Positions 1 to 6,242 of a DNA stretch of 7,591 nucleotides are shown here, piece by piece. This DNA comes from an uncultured Oscillospiraceae bacterium. Lineage in GTDB: Bacteria > Bacillota > Clostridia > Oscillospirales > Acutalibacteraceae. The position numbers were made by a program, and so were the translations under genes. Every line of letters starts with the position of its first letter. Within the stretch, counting starts at the first letter, position 1. A model generated the notes under the pieces. That model searched no databases. It was not told the origin of the DNA and saw nothing but the letters and a program-made list of their open reading frames with translations. The stretch covers positions 1 through 7,591 of the forward strand of contig URRK01000076.1 in NCBI GenBank assembly GCA_900550315.1, in the 5' to 3' direction.

Positions 1-871
1 ATCCGTCCGGGACGTCATATTTGGGAAGCTTTGTTACCCCGAACTCAATCTCCACTAAACAGCGGTCCGCAATCTTCTGCGTATTTTCAAGCGCCTGAAG
101 CGCATACGGAAAAAGACTTTTCATCTCTTCTTCAGACTTGATGTAATACTGTCCGCCTTCATATCTCATCCTGTTCTCATCCGCCAGCCTTTTCCCTGTC
201 TGGATACACAAAAGGATATCATGCGCTTTTTCGTCTTTCGCATAAGTATAATGCACATCATTCGTCGCCACAAGTTCGATCCCCGTTTCCCGGGACATTT
301 TCAAAAGCTGTTGATTTACAAGACCCTGATCAGGCAGACCGTGATCCTGCAGTTCTAAATAAAAATGATCCGGGCCAAAAATTTCGGCGTACTCCTGCGC
401 GGTTTGCAGGGCTTTTTCCTCCTCCCCGTACAAAATAGCACGCGGAATTTCACCCGCCAAGCAGGCCGAAAGCGCAATAAGCCCCTCGTGGTGCTGCCGC
501 AGCAGCTCTTTATCTATTCTGGGGCGGGTGTAAAACCCCTCGGTAAAGCCGAGCGAAACCATGCGGATTAAATTTTGGTAGCCGCGGTTATTTTCGCACA
601 GCAGCACCAGGTGGTTGTAGGGCGACTGTACCCCTTTTGTTTTTTCAAACCGGGAGCCGGGCGCTACATAAACCTCGCAGCCAATAATAGGCTTAATGCC
701 GTGCTGCAAGGCTTTTTTGTAAAATTCAAGGGCGCCGTACATCACTCCGTGGTCGGTTATAGCAACGGCGGTTTGCCCGGCGGCCTTTACGGCCAAAAAT
801 AAATCGTCTAACCGGCAGGCACCGTCTAACAAGCTGTATTCGGTGTGTAAATGCAAATGTACAAAGCCCAA
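1..871 (-). CDS. dnaE: DNA polymerase III subunit alpha, N-terminal part (runs off left edge)
   Basis: This is the first 290 codons of the replicative polymerase alpha subunit, which is normally about 1,150 residues; the rest lies beyond the left edge. The visible part is the PHP domain and its linker. Metal-site motifs are present: H-L-H-L-H at residues 5-9, T-D-H-G at 39-42, G-C-E at 64-66, and N-D-V-H-Y at 204-208. The start is a TTG at 869-871. It gives M-G-F-V-H-L-H..., which matches the usual M-S-F-V-H-L-H-V-H-T-E-Y-S start of Gram-positive DnaE. A ribosome site AAAGGGGG lies 7 bases upstream, and a TAA in the same frame lies 9 codons before the start. I translated the whole stretch and found no frameshift or stop. 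Codon use changes sharply around residues 165-178 (see findings). whiA lies 203 bp upstream. Confidence 0.95.
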   Translation of the reverse strand, partial: MGFVHLHLHTEYSLLDGACRLDDLFLAVKAAGQTAVAITDHGVMYGALEFYKKALQHGIKPIIGCEVYVAPGSRFEKTKGVQSPYNHLVLLCENNRGYQNLIRMVSLGFTEGFYTRPRIDKELLRQHHEGLIALSACLAGEIPRAILYGEEEKALQTAQEYAEIFGPDHFYLELQDHGLPDQGLVNQQLLKMSRETGIELVATNDVHYTYAKDEKAHDILLCIQTGKRLADENRMRYEGGQYYIKSEEEMKSLFPYALQALENTQKIADRCLVEIEFGVTKLPKYDVPDG

Positions 872-878
872 GGCAAAG

Positions 879-886
879 CCCCCTTT
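879..886 (-). promoter_or_regulatory. Ribosome binding site for the dnaE TTG start
   Basis: AAAGGGGG on the minus strand sits 7 bases before the TTG at 869-871. It decides the start, because no ATG or GTG exists between the upstream in-frame stop (896-898) and the conserved H-L-H-L-H motif. The other in-frame TTG (890-892) lies upstream of this site and so is not served by it. Confidence 0.75.
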
Positions 887-955
887 AAACAAAATTTAGC
901 CTTATTTTAAGCCAGCCAAGCCCTTTAAATTTTTTGGAGCCAAACAAGGCCTTTA

Positions 956-981
956 AAAGCTTAATTTTAGCAATAAGCTTT
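956..981. repeat. 8-bp inverted repeat (hairpin) upstream of dnaE
   Basis: AAAGCTTA (956-963) and TAAGCTTT (974-981) are perfect reverse complements with a 10-base loop. A further C-A-A-A-C-A-A at 941-947 can pair with T-T-G-T-T-T-G at 980-986, competing with the base of the inner stem. No T-run follows on either strand, so it is not a typical terminator. Its role is unknown and it could be an AT-rich coincidence. Confidence 0.4.
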
Positions 982-1074
982 GTTTGAACCGCCAAAAGAG
1001 TTAAGCGTTTGGCCCTTTACGCTTTTAACCAATTTAAGCTTACCCTTTAAAAAGCAGCGGTAAAAGGCAGCGTT

Positions 1075-1974
1075 TTAACAGTTGGCCGATTTTTGCGCCA
1101 ACAGCACCAGCTTATTCAGCCGGTGGTTTAGGCCAGAGCGAGTAACCGGGGCGGCGCATTTGGCGCAAAGCTCTTGTAAAGAGGCGTCGGGAAACGCCTC
1201 GCGCAGGGCGGCGGCCTCCTGCAATTCCGGGGAAAGGTCCTCTAACAAATTAAGCTTTTTTAAAACGGTAATGGCCTCGCGCTGGCGCACCGCGGCACCA
1301 ACGGTTTTAGAAATGTTTGCCGCCTCGCAGTTGGTTAAGCGGTTGTAGTGATTACGAATATCCTTATACACCTTAATCTCGGCCAGCTCCAGTGTAAAAC
1401 GGGTGGCTCGAACGGTTGTTAAAAGGTCCTCTATTTGGGCGCTGCCCTTAAAGTAAAGCACAACAGCCCCGCTGCGAATAGCAACCCCAGGCGTTAGGCC
1501 TATTTTGCCCAAAAGCACGGCAAATAAATCTACCGGCTGCGTTTTGTGCAGGCAAAACTCGGCGTGGTATTCTTTTTTAGGGTCGGTAATGCTGCCGCAG
1601 GCCAAAAAAGCCCCACGCACAAAGGCCGAAACGCAGCAATCTTTATTTAAAATTTGCGGCGGAAACGCAGTAACGCCGTTTGGGGTAAAGCCGTAGGCTT
1701 TAAAAATTTTTTGGCAGCTTCCGGGATTATTGACCGTAACAGTGTAGCCCTCGCGCACGGCCGCGGCCTTTTGGGGCTGTGCCGTTACCGCAAAGCACTT
1801 TTCAAGGTGGGTGCAAAGGCGGTTAGCAACAGCCTCGATCTCGGAATAAAATAAAATTTTGTGTAAAGAAAAAACCCGACCAAACAGCAATAAGCCGAGG
1901 CACTCGGCTAACCTGCAGCAGGCGGGCGTTTTTACCTTGCAAAGCTCGTTTTTCACTTCGGATGAAAAGGACAC
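1075..1974 (-). CDS. whiA: WhiA, DNA-binding cell-division/sporulation regulator
   Basis: WhiA is a conserved Gram-positive protein with a degenerate LAGLIDADG homing-endonuclease fold and a C-terminal helix-turn-helix. In Bacillus it affects division and chromosome segregation, and in Streptomyces it activates sporulation genes. Motifs (numbered from the ATG at 1983): the LAGLIDADG-like segment F-V-R-G-A-F-L-A-C-G-S-I-T near 121-133; the family stretch Y-K-D-I-R-N-H-Y-N-R and N-C-E-A-A-N near 206-223; and the C-terminal A-S-L-Q-E-L and S-G-L-N-H-R-L-N-K-L. Total length is about 300 residues, as expected. Start choice: the ATG at 1981-1983 has GGGG directly against it. The GTG three codons later (1972-1974) has that GGGG 9 bases upstream and gives M-S-F-S-S-E-V-K-N-E-L, the usual WhiA start, so I prefer the GTG. 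It lies about 40 bp after rapZ, in the same operon. The usual yvcK is absent between them. Confidence 0.93.
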   Translation of the reverse strand: MSFSSEVKNELCKVKTPACCRLAECLGLLLFGRVFSLHKILFYSEIEAVANRLCTHLEKCFAVTAQPQKAAAVREGYTVTVNNPGSCQKIFKAYGFTPNGVTAFPPQILNKDCCVSAFVRGAFLACGSITDPKKEYHAEFCLHKTQPVDLFAVLLGKIGLTPGVAIRSGAVVLYFKGSAQIEDLLTTVRATRFTLELAEIKVYKDIRNHYNRLTNCEAANISKTVGAAVRQREAITVLKKLNLLEDLSPELQEAAALREAFPDASLQELCAKCAAPVTRSGLNHRLNKLVLLAQKSANC

Positions 1975-2014
1975 TGGCAACATCCCCGTAAATTATTCCA
2001 AAAATTAACGCTTA

Positions 2015-2872
2015 TTAATGCTTATCAATATCGCGGTGTATTACGCTAACACGGTACTTTTTTTTGCTTAAATCGTTGTAGATCATTTCGGCCAAGGCTA
2101 CCGAACGGTGTTTACCGCCGGTACAGCCAACGGCAATAACCAGTTGGCTTTTGCCCTCCTCCCGGTAAAGCGGAACCGTGAATTCAATAAAATCCAGCAT
2201 TTTTTGCACATATTTTTGCGAAGATTCAAACTGCATAATGTAGTTTACTACTTCACTATCCAGCCCGGTGTGAGATTTTAACTCCGGCACATAAAAGGGG
2301 TTTGGCAGGCAGCGGGCGTCAAACACTAAGTTAGACTCGCTCACCGCGCCGTACTTAAACCCAAAAGACATACAGGTAATATTTAACCCGCCGTTTTGCT
2401 CGGAAAACAGGTTGATCAGCCGCTTTTTTAACTGCCCGGCGGTAATGTTCGTGGTATCTATTACAAAATTGGCCTTGGCGCGCAGGTTTGCAAGCAGCGC
2501 CCGCTCTTTACGAATGGCCTGAGCCACCGAAATGCGGTACAACTCACACAGTGGGTGCTTACGGCGCGTTTCGTTGTAGCGGCGCTCTAACTCGGTATCA
2601 GAGGTATCTAAAAACAGCACCTTAAAGGGCACGCCCCTAGCGGCAAGCTGCTCAAAAATCTCGTTAATTCCGCGAAAAGCCTCCCCCCCGCGAAAATCGG
2701 TAACAATGGCCACCTTGCCCAGCGGAAACTGCCCTTTTCCGGAAAGGTCTACAATGGCGTTGATCAGCACCGGCGGAATATTATCTATACAATAATATCC
2801 AATATCCTCCAATGCATTTGCCGCGCTGGATTTGCCCGCGCCCGACATTCCCGTTACAAATAAAAACTCCAT
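2015..2872 (-). CDS. rapZ: RapZ/YvcJ family nucleotide-binding protein
   Basis: RapZ (YvcJ in Bacillus) is a P-loop protein. In E. coli it is an RNA adaptor that controls glucosamine-6-phosphate synthase through small RNAs; in Bacillus it hydrolyses GTP and affects competence. Its role in Clostridia is not settled. The Walker A motif G-M-S-G-A-G-K-S is at residues 8-15, directly after the start. The C-terminal domain shows F-D-A-R-C-L-P-N-P-F-Y at 184-194 and G-C-T-G-G-K-H-R-S-V at 249-258, both family signatures. The length of 285 residues is typical. The ATG has a good ribosome site, AGAGGTG (2878-2884), 5 bases upstream. The gene follows murB after 151 bp and precedes whiA closely. A run of eight A's encodes S-K-K-K near the C-terminus. 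Confidence 0.96.
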   Translation of the reverse strand: MEFLFVTGMSGAGKSSAANALEDIGYYCIDNIPPVLINAIVDLSGKGQFPLGKVAIVTDFRGGEAFRGINEIFEQLAARGVPFKVLFLDTSDTELERRYNETRRKHPLCELYRISVAQAIRKERALLANLRAKANFVIDTTNITAGQLKKRLINLFSEQNGGLNITCMSFGFKYGAVSESNLVFDARCLPNPFYVPELKSHTGLDSEVVNYIMQFESSQKYVQKMLDFIEFTVPLYREEGKSQLVIAVGCTGGKHRSVALAEMIYNDLSKKKYRVSVIHRDIDKH

Positions 2873-2987
2873 ACATACACCTCTGATCTAACCGTAAAAC
2901 CTTTTAAAACCCTGCGCCGTTGCAGCCACTTTAGGCGAAACGCCCCCATGCTGTTTTTGGCGGCAAAAGCCAACCCGCAGCGCTAGC

Positions 2988-3015
2988 AATATAAACCAAC
3001 AATGTAAAACTACAA
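2988..3015 (-). promoter_or_regulatory. Possible sigma-A promoter for rapZ-whiA
   Basis: In the 151-bp murB-rapZ gap the minus strand has TTGTAG (3010-3015), a 16-bp spacer, and TATATT (2988-2993). These match TTGACA at 4 of 6 and TATAAT at 5 of 6 positions. The predicted start would leave a leader of about 110 bases before rapZ. This is a weak match, but the gap is the widest between hprK and whiA apart from the pre-glk one, so an internal promoter here is plausible. The rest of the gap holds only a short 5-bp hairpin (TTGGC/GCCAA near 2955-2973) without a U-tract. Confidence 0.3.
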
Positions 3016-3023
3016 ACAAAGGC

Positions 3024-3947
3024 CTACCGGCCAATAAATTCAACCTCCGGCTCTAACCGCACGCTGGTTTCTAAAAAAACCTTTTCCTGCACCTGCTCAA
3101 TTAAGCTGCGAATATCACCCGCGGTGGCACCGCCCTTGTTAATAACAAAACCGGCGTGCTTTTCGCTAACCGCGGCACCGCCAACTGTAAAGCCCTTTAG
3201 CCCGCAGGATTCTATTAACGAGCCGGCAAAGTGCCCGGCCGGGCGCTTAAAAGTGCTGCCGGCGCTGGGGTACTCTAACGGCTGCTTTTCGCGGCGGCGC
3301 GCCATAAGCTGCTCCATTCGACCGCGAATTTCGGCCGGGGGAGCTGCGGCTAAACGGTAGGTAATGGCGGTAATAATTCGGTTCTTTTTTTCCTTAAACA
3401 GGCTGGTTCGGTAGCCCAGCTTTAATTTTTGCAGGGGCAAAACTTCGGTTCGGCCATCGGTTAAAACGCAGCTGCACTCGGTAACAACGTTGGCCATTTC
3501 TGAGCCGTAGGCCCCGGCGTTCATATACAATGCGCCGCCGGCCGTACCGGGAATACCCCAGGCAAACTCTAACCCGCCAAGCTCGTTTTCAAGCGCAAAA
3601 GAGCAAAGCACCGAAAGCTTTGTACCGGCGCCGCAGCGCAGCTCAAACGCGCTAAGCCGCTCTTTTTCACAAAATCCGCCGCCAATGTGCAACACGGCAC
3701 CGGCAACGCCAAGGTCTGAAACCAGAACATTGCTGCCGTTGCCCAAAACCGTTACCGGAATTTCACGCGCGGTGCAAAAGGCAATAATTTGGGCCAACAT
3801 TCGCTCGTTCAACGGTTCGGCCCAAAGGTCGGCCGGGCCGCCCACCTTAAAGCTGGTGTGCGGGGCCAGCGGCTCGTTTTCCTTAAAAAAGCACTGTTTT
3901 TGCGTTAAAAAACCTTTTAGTTCATTTAGTTGCTCGTTTAACTGCAA
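3024..3947 (-). CDS. murB: UDP-N-acetylenolpyruvoylglucosamine reductase (MurB)
   Basis: MurB is the cytoplasmic FAD enzyme that uses NADPH to reduce UDP-GlcNAc-enolpyruvate to UDP-MurNAc, the second committed step of peptidoglycan precursor synthesis. FAD-binding motifs are clear: H-T-S-F-K-V-G-G-P-A-D at 30-40, G-N-G-S-N-V-L-V at 69-76, and G-I-P-G-T-A-G-G at 131-138 with N-A-G-A-Y-G at 143-148. The catalytic serine lies in P-S-A-G-S-T-F-K (227-234), and the catalytic glutamate in L-E-P-E-V near the end (298-302). The 307-residue length and A-G-S-T-F-K motif fit type II MurB. The start is TTG at 3945-3947, with GGAGG (3956-3960) 8 bases upstream; no ATG serves this site. It lies 24 bp after glk, so the two are probably co-transcribed. 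Confidence 0.97.
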   Translation of the reverse strand: MQLNEQLNELKGFLTQKQCFFKENEPLAPHTSFKVGGPADLWAEPLNERMLAQIIAFCTAREIPVTVLGNGSNVLVSDLGVAGAVLHIGGGFCEKERLSAFELRCGAGTKLSVLCSFALENELGGLEFAWGIPGTAGGALYMNAGAYGSEMANVVTECSCVLTDGRTEVLPLQKLKLGYRTSLFKEKKNRIITAITYRLAAAPPAEIRGRMEQLMARRREKQPLEYPSAGSTFKRPAGHFAGSLIESCGLKGFTVGGAAVSEKHAGFVINKGGATAGDIRSLIEQVQEKVFLETSVRLEPEVEFIGR

Positions 3948-3955
3948 AGGGCAAA

Positions 3956-3962
3956 CCTCCCC
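3956..3962 (-). promoter_or_regulatory. Ribosome binding site for the murB TTG start
   Basis: GGGGAGG on the minus strand ends 8 bases before the TTG at 3945-3947. It is one of the strongest ribosome sites in the window and supports the non-ATG start. A TTG just downstream of the site (3952-3954) is out of frame with MurB. Confidence 0.75.
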
Positions 3963-3971
3963 TTAAAAAGC

Positions 3972-4931
3972 TTAATGCTGGTAAAGTCTAAAAATAAACG
4001 CTGCGCCAATAATGCCGGCGTCGTTCCCCAGCTTTGCAATTTTAACCTGCGTTTGATTTTCAAGATTTTTTGAAAAACGCTCGGCCTCTACTATTTTTTG
4101 AATGGGAATTAGTAAATTATCCCCCTCTTTAGAAATACCGCCGCCAATGCAAATAATTTCCGGCTGAAAGGTGTTAATGGTGTTAATTAACCCGCAGGCA
4201 ACATAGCGAATGTAAAGCTCTACCACGGCGCGCCCGGCCTCGTCGTTTTTGCGCATGGCGTCAAACGCGGTACGGCCGTTTACATTTTCAAGCTTGCCTT
4301 CGGCCAGTTCCCACATTACGCTGTTTTTGTTGCTTTGCATAGCGGCCTGCGTTAGGTGAATTAACCCGGTGGCCGAAGCGTAAGCCTCCCAACAGCCTTT
4401 ACGGCCGCAGGTGCACTGGGCGCCATCCATAACAATTACGGTGTGCCCCAGCTCGCCGCCGGCCAAATTGGCGCCGGAAAACAGCTTGCCGTCTATAATA
4501 ATTCCGCCGCCAACACCGGTACCCAGCGTAATAGCAACAAAGTTTTTGGTGCCAACGCCGGCGCCGGCAATAAATTCGCCGTAAGCGGCAGCCGAAGCGT
4601 CATTTTCCAAATAACAGTTAAAGCCCAAACGCTCTTTTAGCATTTTACCCATTGGCAAATTAGAAAAGCCAAGGTTGTTCGAGGTTGCAATAACGCCGGT
4701 GTAGGGGTTTACGCTGCCCGGGCTGCCAACGCCAACGCTGGCAATGTCTTTCAGCTCTAAGCCGGCGTCCTTTACCGCCATGCGGGCGGCCTCGGCCATA
4801 TCGTCTAAAATTAAGTCGTCGGAACGGCCGGCATTGGTTTTCATTTTACCGCGGCCAATAATCTCGTAATTTTCGTTTACTACGCCGGCGGCAATGTTGG
4901 TTCCACCTAAATCAATTCCCAAATAATACAT
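3972..4931 (-). CDS. glk: ROK-family glucokinase
   Basis: This is a sugar kinase of the ROK family that most likely phosphorylates glucose to glucose-6-phosphate with ATP in the cytoplasm. The phosphate loop D-L-G-G-T-N is at 7-12, a second nucleotide motif L-G-T-G-V-G-G-G at 136-143, and the catalytic aspartate is in E-N-D-A (109-112). The zinc site is complete: E-L-G-H at 160-163 and C-T-C-G-R-K-G-C-W-E at 173-182. The length of 319 residues is typical for Gram-positive glucokinase and shorter than ROK repressors, and no N-terminal DNA-binding domain is present. ATG start with AAAGGAG (4938-4944) 6 bases upstream. It lies 156 bp after hprK and 24 bp before murB. Glucose specificity is inferred; N-acetylmannosamine or fructose kinases look similar. 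Confidence 0.93.
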   Translation of the reverse strand: MYYLGIDLGGTNIAAGVVNENYEIIGRGKMKTNAGRSDDLILDDMAEAARMAVKDAGLELKDIASVGVGSPGSVNPYTGVIATSNNLGFSNLPMGKMLKERLGFNCYLENDASAAAYGEFIAGAGVGTKNFVAITLGTGVGGGIIIDGKLFSGANLAGGELGHTVIVMDGAQCTCGRKGCWEAYASATGLIHLTQAAMQSNKNSVMWELAEGKLENVNGRTAFDAMRKNDEAGRAVVELYIRYVACGLINTINTFQPEIICIGGGISKEGDNLLIPIQKIVEAERFSKNLENQTQVKIAKLGNDAGIIGAAFIFRLYQH

Positions 4932-4950
4932 AAAATGCTCCTTTATTTAT

Positions 4951-4973
4951 GATTAAAATCGGGCTGGCGCCCG
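4951..4973 (-). terminator. Weak hairpin between hprK and glk (possible attenuator or terminator)
   Basis: The minus strand shows CGGGC, a 4-base loop GCCA, and GCCCG, followed by ATTTTAATC. The stem is only 5 bp and the T-run is broken, so at best it would be a partial terminator after hprK. It lies just upstream of the glk ribosome site (4938-4944). The rest of the 156-bp gap (4932-5087) shows nothing else that I can support. There is no good promoter before glk, so glk probably depends on read-through from hprK. Confidence 0.35.
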
Positions 4974-5087
4974 CAAAATAGATTTTTAATTTGTAACAGG
5001 GCTTAACACTTTACGGCGTTGCTTGCGCCTTTATTTTTGCCGCATTGGCTCTATGCCCCGTGCCCTGACCTTTACTACAATAAGCCG

Positions 5088-6062
5088 TTAATCGTAAACA
5101 TCGTTGCTTAGGGTTTCGTCTTCCTCCGAGGAGGCAATGGCGTCCTCCATGCCAAGCTTTTTTAAAAGGTCGTGCGCGGCATTGTAGCCCAGTTTTTTTT
5201 GCCGATTGTTCATGGCGGCAACCTCAATAATAACGGCCAAATTGCGCCCCGGCTTTACCGGAATGGTAAGGGAGGGAATTTTAATATCTAAAATAGAAGT
5301 GCTTTGGTTTTCCAGGCCCATACGGTCGTACACCTTGTCGGAATCCCAAGGCTCCAGCTTAATTACCATATCTACCTTTTCGGTAAGCTTTACGGCGCCA
5401 ACGCCAAAAATGCGGCTGGCGTTAATAATGCCAATGCCCCTAAGCTCAATAAAATGGCGAATATTTTCGGGCGAGGAGCCAACTAACGAGCGAGAGGATA
5501 CCCGCCGCAGCTCAACGGCGTCGTCGGCAATAAGGCGGTGCCCGCGTTTAACCAGCTCAATCGCGGTCTCGCTTTTTCCTACACCGCTTTCACCTAAAAT
5601 TAAAATGCCCTCGCCGTAAACCTCTACCAAAACGCCGTGGCGCGTAATGCGCGGCGCCAACTGAACATTTAAAAACGCAATAATAGAGGACATAAAGCTG
5701 GAGGTTGCGTCGTCGGTGCGCAGCAGCGGAACGCCGTATTTTTTGGCAGCCGCCAGCATTTCATCTAAAACCGCTAAATTGCGCGAGATAATGACCATTG
5801 GGGGCTGTTTGGAAAAAAATTTATCTAAACAGGCGTGCAGCTTTTCGGGCGAAAGATCGTTTAAATAGCTATCTTCACTTTTGCCAATAACCTGAACACG
5901 CTCACTGTCAAAAAACTCGTAGTACCCGGCAAGCTGCAGGCCGGGGCGGTTCACCTCAACGCTAACAACCAAAATTTCCTCCGGGTTTTCCGGCAAATAA
6001 ATGGTTTCAAGCGAAAGCTCTTTAATTATTTTAGCCAATTGAACAGAAAATCCTGTTTGCAT
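5088..6062 (-). CDS. hprK: HPr kinase/phosphorylase
   Basis: HprK phosphorylates and dephosphorylates Ser46 of HPr in response to fructose-1,6-bisphosphate, ATP and phosphate. This makes HPr the co-repressor for CcpA in carbon catabolite control. Numbered from my chosen start: the N-terminal domain is 1-130; the catalytic histidine is in R-H-G (141-143); Walker A G-E-S-G-V-G-K-S is at 157-164; the aspartates of L-I-A-D-D-A are at 178-182; the family signature H-F-I-E-L-R-G-I-G-I-I spans 203-213; and P-V-K-P-G-R-N is at 268-274. The 324 residues fit the family, with an acidic C-terminal tail. I chose the ATG at 6060-6062 because GGGGGAG (6068-6074) precedes it and gives a natural start. A longer reading from a TTG at 6099-6101 is unlikely, as it would begin upstream of the -10 box at 6085-6090. 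The gene is preceded by a strong terminator and heads the glk-murB direction. Confidence 0.96.
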   Translation of the reverse strand: MQTGFSVQLAKIIKELSLETIYLPENPEEILVVSVEVNRPGLQLAGYYEFFDSERVQVIGKSEDSYLNDLSPEKLHACLDKFFSKQPPMVIISRNLAVLDEMLAAAKKYGVPLLRTDDATSSFMSSIIAFLNVQLAPRITRHGVLVEVYGEGILILGESGVGKSETAIELVKRGHRLIADDAVELRRVSSRSLVGSSPENIRHFIELRGIGIINASRIFGVGAVKLTEKVDMVIKLEPWDSDKVYDRMGLENQSTSILDIKIPSLTIPVKPGRNLAVIIEVAAMNNRQKKLGYNAAHDLLKKLGMEDAIASSEEDETLSNDVYD

Positions 6063-6084
6063 AATACTCCCCCATTCACTTACC

Positions 6085-6113
6085 ATTATACAACAATGCA
6101 AACGTTTTTAAAA
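6085..6113 (-). promoter_or_regulatory. hprK promoter with consensus -10 box
   Basis: A perfect TATAAT (6085-6090, minus strand) lies 22 bases before the chosen hprK start codon. The expected transcript start (about 6078) leaves a leader of about 16 bases that still contains the ribosome site at 6068-6074. The -35 position at 17-bp spacing (6108-6113) reads TTTTAA, only 3 of 6 matches. The promoter may therefore be weak or depend on an activator. A cre-like palindrome occupies the spacer. Confidence 0.6.
6097..6110. promoter_or_regulatory. cre-like palindrome (candidate CcpA site) in the hprK promoter
   Basis: The plus strand reads TGCAAACGTTTTTA. Against the catabolite-responsive element consensus TGWAANCGNTNWCA it matches 12 of 14 positions on either strand, and it is centred on the palindrome AAACGTTT. 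It lies between the -35 and -10 positions of the hprK promoter, where a bound repressor would block RNA polymerase. Binding by CcpA is an inference from the match and from HprK's role in the same pathway. Confidence 0.45.
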
Positions 6114-6155
6114 GCTATTTTTTTGCGAATTTTAATTTTTTTACCCTGTTTTTAC

Positions 6156-6207
6156 AAAAAATAACGCGGCCGGAAATTTTTTGCTTTCAAAAAAACTTCC
6201 GACCGCG
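6156..6207 (-). terminator. Strong intrinsic terminator after the small membrane-protein gene
   Basis: Two 18-base arms (6190-6207 and 6165-6182) pair with two G-U wobbles, leaving a 7-base loop at 6183-6189. On the minus strand the stem is followed directly by TTATTTTTT (6156-6164). The G+C-rich base, A/T upper stem and U-tract make a textbook Rho-independent terminator. It points away from the 86-residue gene and insulates hprK. There is no T-run on the other side, so it should act only on minus-strand transcripts. Confidence 0.9.
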
Positions 6208-6242
6208 GGAACAAAAGGCAATTTTTAAGCTAAATTTAAAAA

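Larger units (their letters stand above)
872..1074. other. whiA-dnaE intergenic region with four CCTTTAAA copies and a hairpin
   Basis: This 203-bp gap holds no gene that I can support. The octamer CCTTTAAA (plus strand) occurs four times, at 882-889, 922-929, 950-957 and 1044-1051; the first overlaps the dnaE ribosome site. A perfect 8-bp inverted repeat AAAGCTTA/TAAGCTTT lies at 956-963 and 974-981 with a 10-base loop. A 6-bp pair AAGCGT/ACGCTT (minus strand) lies near 1003-1024. None of these hairpins is followed by a U-tract, so I do not call a terminator. No convincing -35/-10 pair is visible. whiA and dnaE may therefore be co-transcribed, or dnaE may have a weak promoter that I cannot recognise. 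Confidence 0.5.

Noticed and set aside
365..802. Two plus-strand open frames opposite dnaE
   Set aside because: They are antisense to the PHP domain of DnaE, which is conserved and continuous on the minus strand.
1..871. Frameshift or pseudogene in dnaE
   Set aside because: Codon-by-codon translation from the TTG to the left edge gives 290 uninterrupted residues with all PHP motifs, so only the codon style is abnormal.
872..1074. tRNA, CRISPR or mobile-element remnant in the whiA-dnaE gap
   Set aside because: No cloverleaf, regular spacer-repeat pattern, transposase fragment or target-site duplication could be seen. The repeats are only 8 bases and irregularly spaced.
2955..2980. Short hairpin TTGGC/GCCAA in the murB-rapZ gap as a terminator
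   Set aside because: The stem is only 5 bp, and on the minus strand it is followed by A's, not T's.
5206..5619. 137-residue open frame on the plus strand
   Set aside because: It lies wholly opposite conserved HprK core motifs (Walker A region to the C-terminal signature) and is a reverse-frame shadow.
6063..6101. Longer hprK start from a TTG at 6099-6101
   Set aside because: This codon lies upstream of the TATAAT at 6085-6090, so it would not be in the transcript. The added residues do not look like HprK, and the ATG at 6060-6062 has its own ribosome site.
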